64,000 nucleotides of DNA, from the NCBI RefSeq assembly GCF_052324685.1, contig NW_027506890.1, positions 248,501 to 312,500 of the forward strand, written 5' to 3'. The notes beneath the pieces were generated by a model. The model did not search any database. It saw only the letters and a list, made by a program, of their open reading frames with translations, and had not been told where the DNA came from. A program made the translations under genes and the position numbers. Source of the stretch: Brachyhypopomus gauderio (taxonomy: Eukaryota; Chordata; Actinopteri; Gymnotiformes; Hypopomidae). Below are positions 44,306 to 55,431 of the stretch, piece by piece; the first letter of the stretch is position 1, and each line of letters starts with the position of its first letter.

Positions 44306-45932
44306 TTATGTGGCTAGCCTATATCTGAGAGAGAGAGAGAGAGGGGGGGGTACTTTATTTGATCTCACCCAAACTGCTACGGAACAGAAGATGACTTTGG
44401 CCACACTGAGGATCAGGAAGCCCAGTGGCGTCCACGCAGCTGAAACCTCCACCGGAGTAAATGGACACGTGGATGTGGGAACTGTCGTAGCAGGGATGTG
44501 GTCTGGAAAGAGAAGATCAGTCTCACGCAAATCAAAACAGCGTTTTTTTTTATTGTAACTGTAACATTATACAGTTCAACCCAGTACCTGCTTAATATGT
44601 AATCATTTCACATGTACATTTATGCACAATATCTAATCATTAATGCGCAAATTTAACTCCTCAAAAAATGATGGTGCTGGTCAGTTGTTTGACTCGTTGT
44701 GGTCCTTTGACTCAGAAAAAGAAGTCCACCAAGGAGGATAACAAACATTACCTGAAACGTTGAGTGAGACAAATGATTCCACATCTCTGCTGCCGATGTC
44801 GGCACCCAGGAAGCACTTATACCATCCAGACTCAAAGAGCTGCACATTACGTAAAACCAGGCTCTCTCGCACACCCAGAGACGCAGGAGAAGAGTTGTTA
44901 AAAAATGTCACTTCGTTGCTTTTTCTTTTAATGATAGCAGTCTGGTCTCTGAACCAAACAATGTAGCGATACTTGTTGTTTTGATTCCTAGCTGTGCAGG
45001 GCAGTTCAATGTCATCACTGTGGCGGACCTGGACATGGGTCGTGCTCACCAGCATCCAACCAAGCAAAGAAAGCACAAAGATCCATGCTGGAATAATAAC
45101 AAAACCTATGTGGATGAATATGAAACCATGTGTTGTGTAGGGGAGATAATACAGATGGTAATATTAATGTATTGTATCCAAAGAAATACTGAGTCTAAAA
45201 GCAACGTTATCAAAAATAACAGCGGCTGCAATACATCAGTATGTATAAATATTTTCCTAAGAAAACAACATGAGGACCTAAGTTTTAAAACTCTTTAGAG
45301 CCGAGAACCCAGAATCTGTTAGACTTGCCCTCTTAGTTTCAGAATGACATCCCTCACAATACACATGAAATTAGCAAGCACTTCTAAAAAGAGCTTATGG
45401 GTAGTTGTGGCCATGAAATTACAAAACAAAATGACCGTTTCCAACTTTCCAACAGAAAATGAGGAAGGGAAAGAAACTAAAGCATAATGTTATTGTCTCA
45501 TCTCTCCCAAACGTAGGTATTCGGGAGGAATATGATTGCAAGAACAGGTCTCTCTTGTAAATGAGACGCCAAGTTTCAATGGGACAACCTGTATAAATAA
45601 AGGTCTAATAATAATAATAATAATAAAAAGAACAACTACAGTGAAGGTATAGTAGGCCTATCAATATCAACAAACTAAATATATTTTCGATGCTTCCATT
45701 TGATGCTGCTAGATTTAGTCAGTAATGTTTCACACATAGGCCTATATAATTTTGGATATCATATGGTTTGACTAGCATAGTTACATTTTTAAATTATACA
45801 CTACATGTTGAGATTTGAGTATAGGCATATTAAAAGTATAATAAGGGTCTATGTAACAAAAAAAGATATTTCATTTAACTTACCCAGTACTCTCTCATGC
45901 ATTCTGAACGTTCCTGAAATAATTTCACTCAT
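44306..45932 (-). CDS. Ig gene 2: single V-type Ig domain membrane receptor, TM lysine
   Basis: Coding exons on the minus strand: 45884-45932, 44752-45087 and 44369-44502, with the tail unresolved. The leader (second in-frame start MHERVLAWIFVL) precedes a complete V-type domain in one exon. Cysteines lie in IELPC and WYKC, the core tryptophan in YIVWF, and FVSLNVS forms the last strand. The next exon gives a threonine-rich stalk and a membrane helix FLILSVAKVIFCSVAVW, with lysine at the same place as in gene 1. After the TM codon a GTGAGA donor exists, but the nearest good acceptor gives a 44-base intron, so read-through to the stop at 44306 is possible. The shared VAK motif and exon phases make it a paralogue of gene 1. 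Confidence 0.65.
44369..44502 (-). CDS. Ig gene 2, exon 3 (stalk and membrane segment)
   Basis: The acceptor TCTTCTCTTTCCAG is strong. The 134 bases end GTAGCAGTTTGG before GTGAGA in phase 0, as in exon 4 of gene 1. If the donor is not used, the frame runs to a stop at 44306. Confidence 0.65.
44752..45087 (-). CDS. Ig gene 2, exon 2 (leader and whole V domain)
   Basis: The acceptor GTTATTATTCCAG leads in at phase 1. The exon has 336 bases and ends ACGTTTCAG before GTAATG in phase 1. Unlike genes 1 and 3 there is no intron after the core tryptophan. Confidence 0.72.
45884..45932 (-). CDS. Ig gene 2, coding exon 1
   Basis: The 49 bases from ATG at 45930-45932 end at a GTAAGT donor in phase 1. 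A second in-frame ATG (MHERVL) lies inside and gives a better signal peptide start. Confidence 0.6.
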
Positions 45933-47042
45933 GATTTCGCTGTCACATTTAGGTAGACGGACACTTTGGTATTTAACTTAAAGCCACTTGCTGGTGGTCT
46001 CTTAAAAGAGAGATTCTCTTGTGTAGGATGAATAATTTAGACAGTATGTAACCCCACAGCGCCCTCTAGGGTATTACTGCAATGAACCGTTCAGAAGAAT
46101 TTTCCAGAATTCTCGTGAAGTACTTCACATACAGTAGGATCAATTCTACTGATAAATTCATTGTTCATATAATTTCCGCAAATCAATCAATCAAATTTTA
46201 TTTATATAGCGCTTTTTACAACAGTTGTTGTCACAAAGCAGCTTTACAAGTGAGTCCTAGCCCCCATGAGCAAGCCAAGGGCGACAGTGGCAAGGAAAAA
46301 CTCCCTAAGGGCATGAAGAAGAAACCTTGAGAGGAACCAAGACTCAGGGGGGGAACCCATCCTCCTCTGGCCGACGCCCGTCACCATGCCAATGACAACA
46401 ATTTAGACATGTAAGGGATAATGCCCATTTTGGTGTAGGCATATCCGTTTAGGCAGAAGGTGGCCAGCCCAGGATGGATGTCTGGAAAAGGCTTGTCTCT
46501 CCTCATCTCAGTGTTCCTCGAGTAGGCGGGGCAGACATGTGGAGAAAATAAAACAAGGAAAATTAGCTCTGTATAAGGACATATACAGGACAGATGAGAT
46601 TATAAACATTTCTGGAGTGTGGCAGCAACTCTGGCTTTAAGTTAAATTATTACAGCCTAGCTAAAAAGGCAGAACCAGAAGGTAACATAGGCTTGGGGGC
46701 ATTCTGAGACATTGGCATCCATCCACTGCACTGTCAACAAACTTGAGTGAACACAAGCAATAACAGGATGACAGCACCAGTGCCACAGTCTACCATAAAA
46801 CCCTTCGCCTATGAACCCCTGGATCTCTACCTTTATCTAAGGGGGGGGTATTAATTATCAAATGCTAAACTAAATAAGTGGGTTTTTAACCTAGACTTAA
46901 AAGATTGTTACTGTGTCAGAGTCCCGGACGCATTTTGGAAGGTTGTTCCAAAGCTGGGGGGCCTTATGAGAAAAGGGTCTTCCCCCTGCTGTTACCTTGT
47001 TAATTTTTGGAACTAATAAAAGGCCAGCACTCTGTGATCTTA

Positions 47043-48569
47043 TGGCGCATTTCCACTAGGGCCTGCTTGGCGCGGTACGGTTCGATTCGCGACGGTTTGT
47101 GAGTGTTTCCATTAGTACCAGGTCCCGGTTAGCCGGTACTTTCGGGTACTATTTTCGTACCTGCTCGCTCGAGGTTCTAACCGTTCCGAAGCGGTACAGT
47201 TCTGTGATGTGGAGGAACAGCATGACACTGATTGGCCAGGGAGTGTCGTCACAGGTTGCGTCAGGAGAGCGACTCCTCCGCTATGCTATGGACTCCTCAG
47301 CCATTTTTAAAACCCAAGGAGCGAAGTCTGTTCCCTGGTCAAACGCCGAGGTACAAACCTTTCTGTTAATAATCAGCGATCAAAAAATCCAGGGCGAACT
47401 GGACGGGGCCACTAGAAATGTAAAGGTTTTTAGCGAGGTTTCCGCGCTAATGGCCACTCATGGCTACCAGCGGTCCATTCAGCAGTGCCGGTCGGTCCAA
47501 GCTAAAAAAGCTTAACGCGATTACCGGGCGGTGAAGGACCATAACGGACGCAGCGGAGCAAACCGCAAAGACTGGAAATGGTTCCAGCAAATGGATGCCA
47601 TATACGGTCACCAGCCAGCCAGTAACGGAAGAGAAAACGTGCTGGACAATGTCGGTGCTGGAGGCCACGGAGAATGGTGAGTGTATTGTGATTTCACAGT
47701 TTTACTACTAGGCTCGTAAAAGATGTAATATGAACGTAATATGAACGCATCTATTGTAAACGCAGGAATTTAGAGCTGTGTTTGTAGTTAATGTTACCAC
47801 CACAGTCACTACTGTACAATAGCTAGCTCTTAGCCTTGCTAGTTGCTAGTTAGCTGTAGCCATAAACACAGCATGAGCAGCGATGACGTGCTACACATTT
47901 TGTGCAGTTACGCTATATTGTTGTTGCTTTCACGTGAATGCTTGTGTTTAATATTTGTTATTTTTTACGTTCAAGATTCCCCTTCCACTGACGAGGCGAG
48001 GGGAGTTGGCGGAAAATGTTTCCTTCAACCGGGCTTTCCTCGGGGTGCTTGGCGAACTTGTGAACACCATGCGAGACAGACGCCAGTAAAAGCACACAAA
48101 ATGTTGCTTGTAGTACTATAAATATTTATTTCATATAAAGCTATACGTATATATTTGCTTTTTGCACTTTTTTTAACTATAACTGTATTATTTACATATG
48201 TTGTACTTTAAATATCTATATTTCATAATAAAGTTTGATTTCATTTGATTGTATGACTGATGCTTTTTATGCAGGGTGTGTTCAGCCTGTTTGAGTAATA
48301 CCAAATTATTATCAATAATTAGAGCAACCACATACAATAATGAAGATAAAGATAAATAAGATACAATAATGCTATGTGTTAAGGGGCATCGACCGGTGTT
48401 GTGGTCGCATACAAATGATGTCACGACACTACAACCCGCGCGCCAACAGCGACTCCACCCACATTGGGGTGGTTCATCATTGTAATGGAAACACAACGCG
48501 ACCGTTCCTTTGCGAATCGACCCGTATCGAACCGTACCGCGCCAAGCAGGCCCTAGTGGAAATGCGCCA
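47043..48569 (+). mobile_element. PIF/Harbinger element with TTA TSD
   Basis: Ends are TGGCGCATTTCCACTAGGGC and the complement-type CCCTAGTGGAAATGCGCCA, continuing into a GCCAAGCAGG-like and GGTACGG segment at both sides. The target duplication TTA lies at 47040-47042 and 48570-48572. The 1527-bp element carries the Myb/SANT-like accessory gene but no DDE nuclease. It splits L2 copy 4. Confidence 0.9.
47330..47680 (+). pseudogene. Harbinger Myb/SANT-like DNA-binding protein, frameshifted
   Basis: WSNAEVQTFLLIISDQKIQG, then ATRNVKVFSEVSALMATHGY and RSIQQCR, is a Myb/SANT-like (trihelix) domain. It continues in another frame after about 47500 as LNADYRAVKDHNGRSG and DWKWFQQMDAIYGHQPAS. In PIF/Harbinger this protein imports and positions the nuclease at the element ends. 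One frameshift breaks it. The partner nuclease gene is absent here. Confidence 0.75.
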
Positions 48570-48599
48570 TTAGTAGACGTGGGGGTTCATAATAGGAAA

Positions 48600-49225
48600 T
48601 AAGTTCCTGGAGGTATTCAGGAGCAAGCCCGTGCAGTGCTTTATAAGTCAATAAAAGAATTTTAAAATCAATACGGAATTTAACTGGGAGCCAATGCAGG
48701 GCTGACTGGTTTGATATGATGAAATTTTCTAGTTCTAGTCAGAACTCTGGCTGCAGCATTTTGAACTATTTGAAGTTTATTTAGATTCCTATTTGAACAT
48801 CCTGACAGTAGTGAGTTACAGAAGTCTAATCTGGAGCTAACAAAGGCATGCACCAATTTTTCTGCATCATCCTGTGATAATGCATTTCTTAACTTGGCAA
48901 TGTTGTGGAGATGTAGAAAAGCTATCCTAGTAGTATTATCTATGTATAGATCGGAGTCGAGTATGACGCCTAGGTTTTTGGCTACTGCAGGTGTAATGGG
49001 GTAGTCTGCGAGATTAAGCATTAGATCTGGATTTTTCTGTCTTGCGGCCTTGGGGCCCAGGAGGAGAACTTCTGTTTTGTCCTCATTAAGTTAAAGGAAG
49101 TTTAGAGACATCCAGCATTAAATATCTCTTACACATGCCTCAATTTATCCTAAACTGAGTTTGTCATCAGGTTTGGCTGATATGTAAAGTTGAGTGTCAT
49201 CTGCATAGCAGTGAAAATTGACAAA
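48600..49225 (-). pseudogene. L2 ORF2 fragment, antisense
   Basis: MLNLADYPITPAVAKNLGVI, FLHLHNIAKLRNALSQDDAE, SSRLDFCNSLLSG and IVQNAAARVLTRTRKFHH match copy 1 almost residue for residue. The YADD region is present in broken frames at the upstream end (near 49200). The Harbinger insertion cut the ORF from its 3' UTR. Confidence 0.8.
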
Positions 49226-49696
49226 GCAAAGCAGGATTAGATTTGTTGTAGCACTTCACATGACACATTAACAATCACATTCACTATCTCAGAATCAGTC
49301 TAAAAAAAAGAGCAAGTACAAATGCAAATTTTACTTATAGCCTGTATCTCTTCAAATCAAATTGTTAGTTTTTAATGTTAACTGCAAAGTGGCTAAATAT
49401 CACGTTTGTCTCTCACTTATGTAATCTATTTGCTGTATTTTTGTGTTAGGTTCAGTTCCATTGATTTGATAAGTGTTGGCAGGGTTCGGCTGTATTGTGG
49501 ATATGTGTTTTTGGTTAATTTATTTTAGATTAATAAATATGTTTGTGCATACTCTGATGAATAACTTATGTCTCAAGCATGGAGTGCATGAAAACCTACT
49601 GCTCGGTTTATCTCGTACTTTTCTCGGCTAAAATGAAACGTGCAGCAAAGACTGCAAGGCCCAGAATGTGTGAAATGACTCAGCCAAGTAAAGGGA

Positions 49697-49802
49697 CATT
49701 CACTGGCCTGATGAGGGCGCTGTAGCACAGCCTTTCACAACTTTCACAACATTCACTGGCCTGATGAGGGCGCTGTAGCACAGCCTTTCACAACTTTGCG
49801 AT
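49697..49802. repeat. Tandem duplication, 53-bp unit, two copies
   Basis: CATTCACTGGCCTGATGAGG and the following GCGCTGTAGCACAGCC segment recur after 53 bases almost without change, indicating a recent duplication. Confidence 0.9.
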
Positions 49803-49937
49803 TTTCTCCCACAGCGTACCATAATGCACAGAGACAAAATTACTCTTCCAAACGAAAAGGGTCAAATAGAACATTAAGCACTGCCCACTTACATTTTTAC
49901 ACATTTACTTCATATGCTAAACTTACTTGTAATAACC

Positions 49938-50760
49938 AGGGGTGCGTTTCCCCTGAACGATCTTAGAGATTTACGAACAACTTTAAGAACGACGTAACTT
50001 TAAGAACGCCAATTTTACGAGTGATTCCCAAAAGTCTTATTAGACTCCCAATTTACGAACGAGTTCTAAGTAGTTCTTTGTTGACTCCACATCTGCATCT
50101 GCAATGGAAAGGCTCCGCTAGTTGAAAACCGAACCACCGATTTACATATTTTTTTATTATTATTATACCATAAAATATAATTGGGAAAATAAATAAGTAA
50201 TAAATAATTACTTTACACTTTCAATTAGTAGGCTATCCATCGCATACCAATAAATGCGCACACATTTCATGCATCAGTACAGAAGCACTGCAAACCGCAT
50301 CCAGAGACCGTATATACGGTCTCTGACCGCACCACAAACGGGATTTTTCTAAGGATGAACTCACCCCAAAACTGGGAGAAGTTGAAAAATATCTACAGAC
50401 AAAAGTTGAAGGACAGGGTTAGGGTTGAAAATTCTTTACAGTGATTGTTGTATATATTGTTCAAGTGGTAAGTGAATGTAAAACTTGCACTCCAATGAAT
50501 GCAAGTTCATAGAAGTCTATATTATGTTTACAACATGTAATAAACACAAACACACATCACTATACGAAATAATTGTTTTTATATAAGCATATGCACTAAT
50601 GCTGTGCATTAACCAGCGCTAGTTTCTAAAGGGAAATTAGCGGCCTCTACCGTATTTGAAGTAGAACTGCACGTGAGCTTCGAGTTAAGAAGTAGCCTAC
50701 CCAGTGAGTTACGAATGCTCTTAGGTGTTCCCTTAATGTTTGATCAGTATAAATGCACAC
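49938..50760. repeat. Possible MITE, unclassified
   Basis: The stretch begins CAGGGGTGCGTTTCCC and has many TTACGAACxACTTAAGAAC-like motifs, echoed inverted near 50680-50730 (GTTAAGAAG, GAGTTACGAATG). A terminal structure is suggested but not proven. It lies just 3' of Ig gene 3. Confidence 0.35.
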
Positions 50761-50836
50761 CTTTTCGATAATTTACTTGTTAAGGTTTCTGAAATCATTC
50801 CCCTCACAAATTAGTTTTTGGCAATATGTATTGTGA

Positions 50837-51012
50837 TTACACTGGCACTTCAGTGTATTTTTCTCTAAGTATGAATTTTTTTACAAAGGCAAAACCACTT
50901 AAAAGAATCAGAAACACAGCTGCGACGAAGATTAAAATAGTACTCTTTACAAAGTTGTTCAACGGCGCTTCCATTGTCTGCACGGCGCTATAAACGTCCG
51001 CATTTTGGCAAC
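50837..51012 (-). CDS. Ig gene 3, exon 4 (stalk, membrane segment, tail)
   Basis: The acceptor TTTTCCTGTCTATAG precedes 176 bases ending in a TAA stop at 50837-50839. A hydrophobic helix of about 20 residues is followed by KKF and a 12-residue tail. Confidence 0.72.
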
Positions 51013-51838
51013 CTATAGACAGGAAAAGTTCATGAGTAGTCTAAAAATGTCTCTTCACCCAGATAACAAGATAACACACAGCAAATATCAGGAAAAAAGT
51101 CCGAAGTTATACGTTTTATGACATGGTAACACCTGAACTGGGTGTCATAGATCGTTTCTTACCTTGTGGACGGCTGTAATCGCTTTTCAGAATACGATGT
51201 CCTACATGCGGCCACAAGGAGCACCTGTAGGTCTCACACACTTCTGCTACTGAGTCTTGCGGAATCAGCAAGGAGAAATCATCTCCGATTTGGTATGAGA
51301 GATTTGCGGGTTTATAAAGTATTGTGCTGTTTTTACGGATATCTTTCATGACCAACCCAACCAGAGAGTCAGACGAGGTTATTACCTGGACAACGCAAAA
51401 TACAACGGGGAATTAGTGGACCTTGTGCTTTTGTATGGTAGTAATGACTAATGTGCAGTATACCGACCTTATACCAGATTATTTTAAGATACTGAACATT
51501 GTTTTCTGTCCGTACTTGACAGGGGATTTGTTCAGACGCTGATAACTCGGTTACTGGTAACACGAAGAGGAGTACTGATGCGATAAAAACAAAACATTGG
51601 TTAAGGTATCAAAGATGACTTCATTAACAAGGTGTCAAACATGACTTAATTCACGTTTAAAAAAGGGATTTTGTGTGGCAGGCCTGAACACAGGCGTGAA
51701 ATACGCATTTTTAGGTTATACGAAAGTTTGTCGATTTATACTATAACATATAGGCCTATTATCTATAAATCTATAATATATTCTTAAAGAGTGCTTCATT
51801 TGTAGTGAATAAGCATACTTACTTAAATATTGCCGCAT
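50837..51838 (-). CDS. Ig gene 3: V-type Ig domain membrane receptor, tyrosine tail
   Basis: A complete four-exon gene on the minus strand (51823-51838, 51468-51574, 51163-51385, 50837-51012) totals 522 bases, 173 residues. The joined leader is MRQYLILLFVLPVTELSA. The V-type domain is split in phase 0 after IIWYK, with cysteines in QIPC and YRC and N-glycosylation sites. A stalk and an uncharged membrane helix STILIFVAAVFLILLSGFAF follow, then a basic stop and a tail ending REKYTEVPV. The YTEV could serve as a YxxV sorting or signalling motif. All splice sites fit GT-AG with matching phases. An ISRE lies 36 bp upstream of ATG. The layout resembles CD83. Exact orthology is open. Confidence 0.75.
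51163..51385 (-). CDS. Ig gene 3, exon 3
   Basis: The acceptor GCGTTGTCCAG precedes 223 bases with the second half of the V domain (NLSYQIGDDFSLLIPQ and CETYRCSLWP). The exon ends CCACAAG before GTAAGA in phase 1. Confidence 0.75.
51468..51574 (-). CDS. Ig gene 3, exon 2
   Basis: The acceptor TTTTTATCGCATCAG leads into the rest of the leader and the first half of the V domain. It ends ATCTGGTATAAG before GTCGGT in phase 0. Confidence 0.72.
51823..51838 (-). CDS. Ig gene 3, coding exon 1
   Basis: ATGCGGCAATATTTAA is followed by a perfect GTAAGT donor in phase 1. It supplies the first residues of the signal peptide. Confidence 0.65.
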
Positions 51839-51874
51839 TTTTTATGTTTTCTTGATTTATGGAATGGTTAAAGA

Positions 51875-51886
51875 GAAAGTGAAACT
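51875..51886 (+). promoter_or_regulatory. ISRE / IRF-binding site upstream of Ig gene 3
   Basis: GAAAGTGAAACT matches the interferon-stimulated response element consensus (GAAAnnGAAACT) exactly. It lies 36 bp upstream of the proposed start codon of gene 3 in an AAAGAGAAAGTGAAACTGG context. This suggests induction by IRF or STAT factors. Confidence 0.65.
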
Positions 51887-51889
51887 GGA

Positions 51890-53204
51890 ATGATGGTTGG
51901 TTGAGTCGCACTTCCGAGTCGCACGTTGATATTTTGAAAAAAAAAAACCCCGGATTTGTGAAATAGGACGTGTTGAAGTTTCATACATGTTGTTGTAATG
52001 ATAGATCTAAACTATTTGAATGTGGCCTTTGGTAGATTTTACAGCTGGAAACTACGTTAGAAACAAATGTCTCCATTTAAGCTATCGATTGTTCATTCAA
52101 ATGGTTACTACGTATGCCTAAATCATATTACACCTCCAATTTATTAAGCATGTATTTTGAAGTATTCGCACCATAATTTCTATAGAATTTCTTAATGTGT
52201 TGTCCTTACACAACTAGTACACAAATGAACTTAATGCCTTTAAACACGCAGTTCTAGCATTTAACCACAAGGGGGAGATAGATTACTATACGTCCAGCAA
52301 AGTTGTCTTCACTTGAGTAGTAGGCTACTCAATAAAATATACATTAGAGATGACAGAATCCAATGTTAAATGTACAAGTTGTTCAAGCACAGAGTAGGAT
52401 TGGTATATAAATGCTTTCTAGAAGAGTACACCTTGTTGAATATACAATCACACAGCATTTGGTGACTCAAAAGGGCAAAATCAAATGCATTGACAACATG
52501 TATGATGTTTATAGTTCTCTACCTGATTCACTTCTGTAAGTGAAAACGTTTTGGGTTTTGGGTCACCTGGTCACCTGCTCTGTTCTCAAACCTGTTCGCA
52601 TACATTTGGTACATTAGTATTTGCAATCTGATAGATGAAAGATATTTTACAGAAAGAGCTTCCTGTGTTTTACAGTTCCCCCTCTTTATATCTCTTACCC
52701 CTGACCTGTCCCCCCCCCCCCCCCCCACCCCACTCGCACCATCGCTCTGTCACTCTCTGAAGTGCTTGGTTTCCTCTGAGGCCCATTTGTAGGTCACAAA
52801 TGGTTGAAGCATACAGCCGTAAACCTGTGTTTCCTCGGCAGTAAATCACACTCCTGTTGGAGTGGCCCACTGTGGGCTCACAGTCTCGCCGGTGGAACCC
52901 TCTCTTCTCCTTAACTGAAGTCCACTCCCCTGTGTTTAACTCCCATCCATCCTGTTGTTCTTCTTCCAGGGGATCCCCTCTCCTCTCCGCCTCTTCCCTC
53001 ATTGTCCGGGCGAGAGGCCTGGATGTTTTGCGCGTGTCACTCTTGTTGACAGAGGAGCGGGGAGTGAGAGTTATTAATAGGAGGCAGAGTAGATGGAAAG
53101 AGGAAGAAAGAGAGGACCGTGATCACTCCATCTGGATCAAACAATGCCTGCACCCTTCAGGATGGAGCGACACAATGGAGAGGAGGATGACATCGAGGGG
53201 GGGC

Positions 53205-53205
<1 letters not shown>
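51890..53205. other. Intergenic DNA upstream of Ig gene 3
   Basis: No exon could be supported. A C homopolymer lies at about 52711-52726. Open frames around 52.7-53.1 kb show no domain. Confidence 0.4.

Positions 53206-53260
<55 letters not shown>
53206..53260. repeat. GA microsatellite
   Basis: A (GA)n tract of about 55 bases. Confidence 0.95.
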
Positions 53261-53265
<5 letters not shown>

Positions 53266-53707
53266 CTGAAGGACAGTCACCTCACCAAAGACATTCTTTA
53301 AAAGTAGTTTTAGTCTTTTGGACATTTAATGAAGAAATAGCAACACACTGTAAATCAGCAGGACAAGGATCGTAGGTGATTCCATGTGAATGATAACAAT
53401 ATTTACCAATTAGTAGCAGCTAGTCAAGCTGTTATAACAGACATTATTATAAAGCTGCAGTGCTCATCAAGTTAGCATTACAATTACTTGGCATTTTATG
53501 CATGGATTCTTTTTATTCTGAGCACTAATCAGAGTCCATGCATTTACAAATCACCAAGAAGCTTCCACATCTGTTCATGTGTGTGACATATATACATATA
53601 TCTAATTAATTGATTGAGCTCAAAATGTATTCCTGGCTTTGGCATTGCTCATTGTTGTGTGTAACAAACATTTGGTCCGTGTCACTACATGTGTCATTAT
53701 TAACACA

Positions 53708-53727
53708 AACACACACACACACACATA

Positions 53728-53819
<92 letters not shown>
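53708..53819. repeat. CA then TA microsatellite
   Basis: A short (CA)n tract is followed by a (TA)n tract of about 90 bases (53730-53819). Confidence 0.95.
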
Positions 53820-53824
<5 letters not shown>

Positions 53825-54035
53825 TTGATGATGAATTAACATATACATATATATACCCTATATATACTGTATATAGTGTGTGTGAGTGGTGTGGAGATTA
53901 CTATCCTTGGGTGTGGGAGTGTGTATAGCTGAAACATAGTAATGGGTTCTGTGAATTTTTGGGTGTATCGGTCACTGAGTTTTCAGCGAAGTCTGTGAAT
54001 GTAAAAGAGGTGCACAGCCATGTGAGAATAGTGGG

Positions 54036-54156
54036 AGGTGTGATTGTGTGTGTGTGTGTGTGTGTGCACGTGTATGTGTGTGTGTGTGTGCGTATGCATG
54101 CATGTTGTGCAGTATGTCCCTGAGGTTGTTAGTAGGCTCAGCTGTGTGTGTGTGTA

Positions 54157-54205
<49 letters not shown>
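54036..54205. repeat. GT microsatellites
   Basis: Two (GT)n tracts, near 54042-54090 and 54142-54203, are separated by about 50 bases of unique sequence. Confidence 0.9.
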
Positions 54206-54715
54206 GCCTATGTTTCTGTCAGCGAGCTTGTTCAGAGTGCTCTCTCTGGCCCTTGATTGAGGATATCCTCTGGATGATCGTTCCTTCTGCACACACACAT
54301 AGAGGAACGCCCTGCACAGTTCCTACAGCGTGTTCACACAACCCTTGCGCAGCTGGGAGACTTTCCCATGTGAAAACATAGTAACTAAAACACACACACA
54401 CTCACACAGAACCACTATGAGTGATGCAATGTAGGAATACATAATGGTAAAGTGAGGCATAATCATTTTCATATTTTCAGGTGTTGTGTTAAAATTTTGG
54501 TGAGCAATTAGAATCCTTATGATTGTGTGTTTATAATCATTAGCATAATAATATTCTACTGGAGTTTGTGCATACATGTATGTGTGTGTGTGCATATATA
54601 GTTGTAAGACATATGCCAAGTTTATACTGCAGACTGTTTATAGTGACCTAGTTGTGTTTGTGTATACTTTGGAGGAAGCTATGATGCTTACTGAATAGAT
54701 GAAAGGTCACGATCA

Positions 54716-54738
54716 TGATGATGATGATGATGATGATG
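54716..54738. repeat. GAT trinucleotide repeat
   Basis: Seven copies of ATG/GAT in a row. Confidence 0.9.
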
Positions 54739-54996
54739 GCTGTTCTTCTTTCCCCCACCCTCCTGGTGCATGTCTCAATTGTTCGATTGTTTTCTTTCGG
54801 AAGCTTTGTCCGCACGATACTGTAATGGACACTTCACCTCGGGGTCGTAACTGCATGTGCTTTATGTCTGGGTGGGTCGTGTCTCCACGCCGACAGTTTT
54901 CGGAGCCGATCACGCCGCAGCGTTTGCATTGTCCCGCAATTCCCAACTCAGGGAATTCCTCTCCGACTTCCCCACTCCTCAACATACATCACAAAC

Positions 54997-55101
54997 AATG
55001 TGTGTGTGTGTGTGTGTGTACGTGTGTGCATGTGTGTGTGTGTGTGAGAGAGAGTGTGTGTACGTGTGTGCATGTGTGTGTGTGTGAGAGAGAGTGTGTG
55101 C

Positions 55102-55177
<76 letters not shown>

Positions 55178-55251
55178 GTGTGTGTGAGAGAGAGTGTGTG
55201 CTTGTGTGTGTGTCTGTGTGTGTGTGCGTGTGTGTGAGGGAGAGTGTGTGC

Positions 55252-55338
<87 letters not shown>

Positions 55339-55377
55339 TGTGTGCTTGTGTGTGTGTGAGAGAGAGAGAGAGAGCGT
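54997..55377. repeat. GT array with interspersed GAGAGAG blocks
   Basis: About 380 bases of alternating GT broken at intervals by GAGAGAGAG and GCTTGTG blocks, giving a higher-order unit such as GTGTGAGAGAGAGTGTG. Open frames here are artefacts of the repeat. Confidence 0.95.
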
Positions 55378-55431
55378 GTGAGCAAGTCTGTGGTGACAAA
55401 GTCTAGCATTTCATCCTCCATAACCCTTTCA

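Larger units (their letters stand above)
46178..49230 (-). mobile_element. L2-clade LINE copy 4, antisense, split by Harbinger
   Basis: The minus strand carries the same L2 subfamily as copy 1, ending in TATATAAATAAAATTTG and a TGAT-type tail at 46182-46200. It is split by an element at 47043-48569. The 5' part (48573-49230) encodes ORF2 sequence reaching just upstream of the catalytic box (a TTTTCACTGCTATGCAGATG segment, the CYAD of the active site, near 49200-49225). Confidence 0.85.

Noticed and set aside
44319-44324. Two-codon tail exon (ATATAG) for Ig gene 2 after a CT-rich acceptor
   Set aside because: It would need an intron of only 44 bases. Read-through to the stop at 44306 is at least as likely, so the tail is left open.
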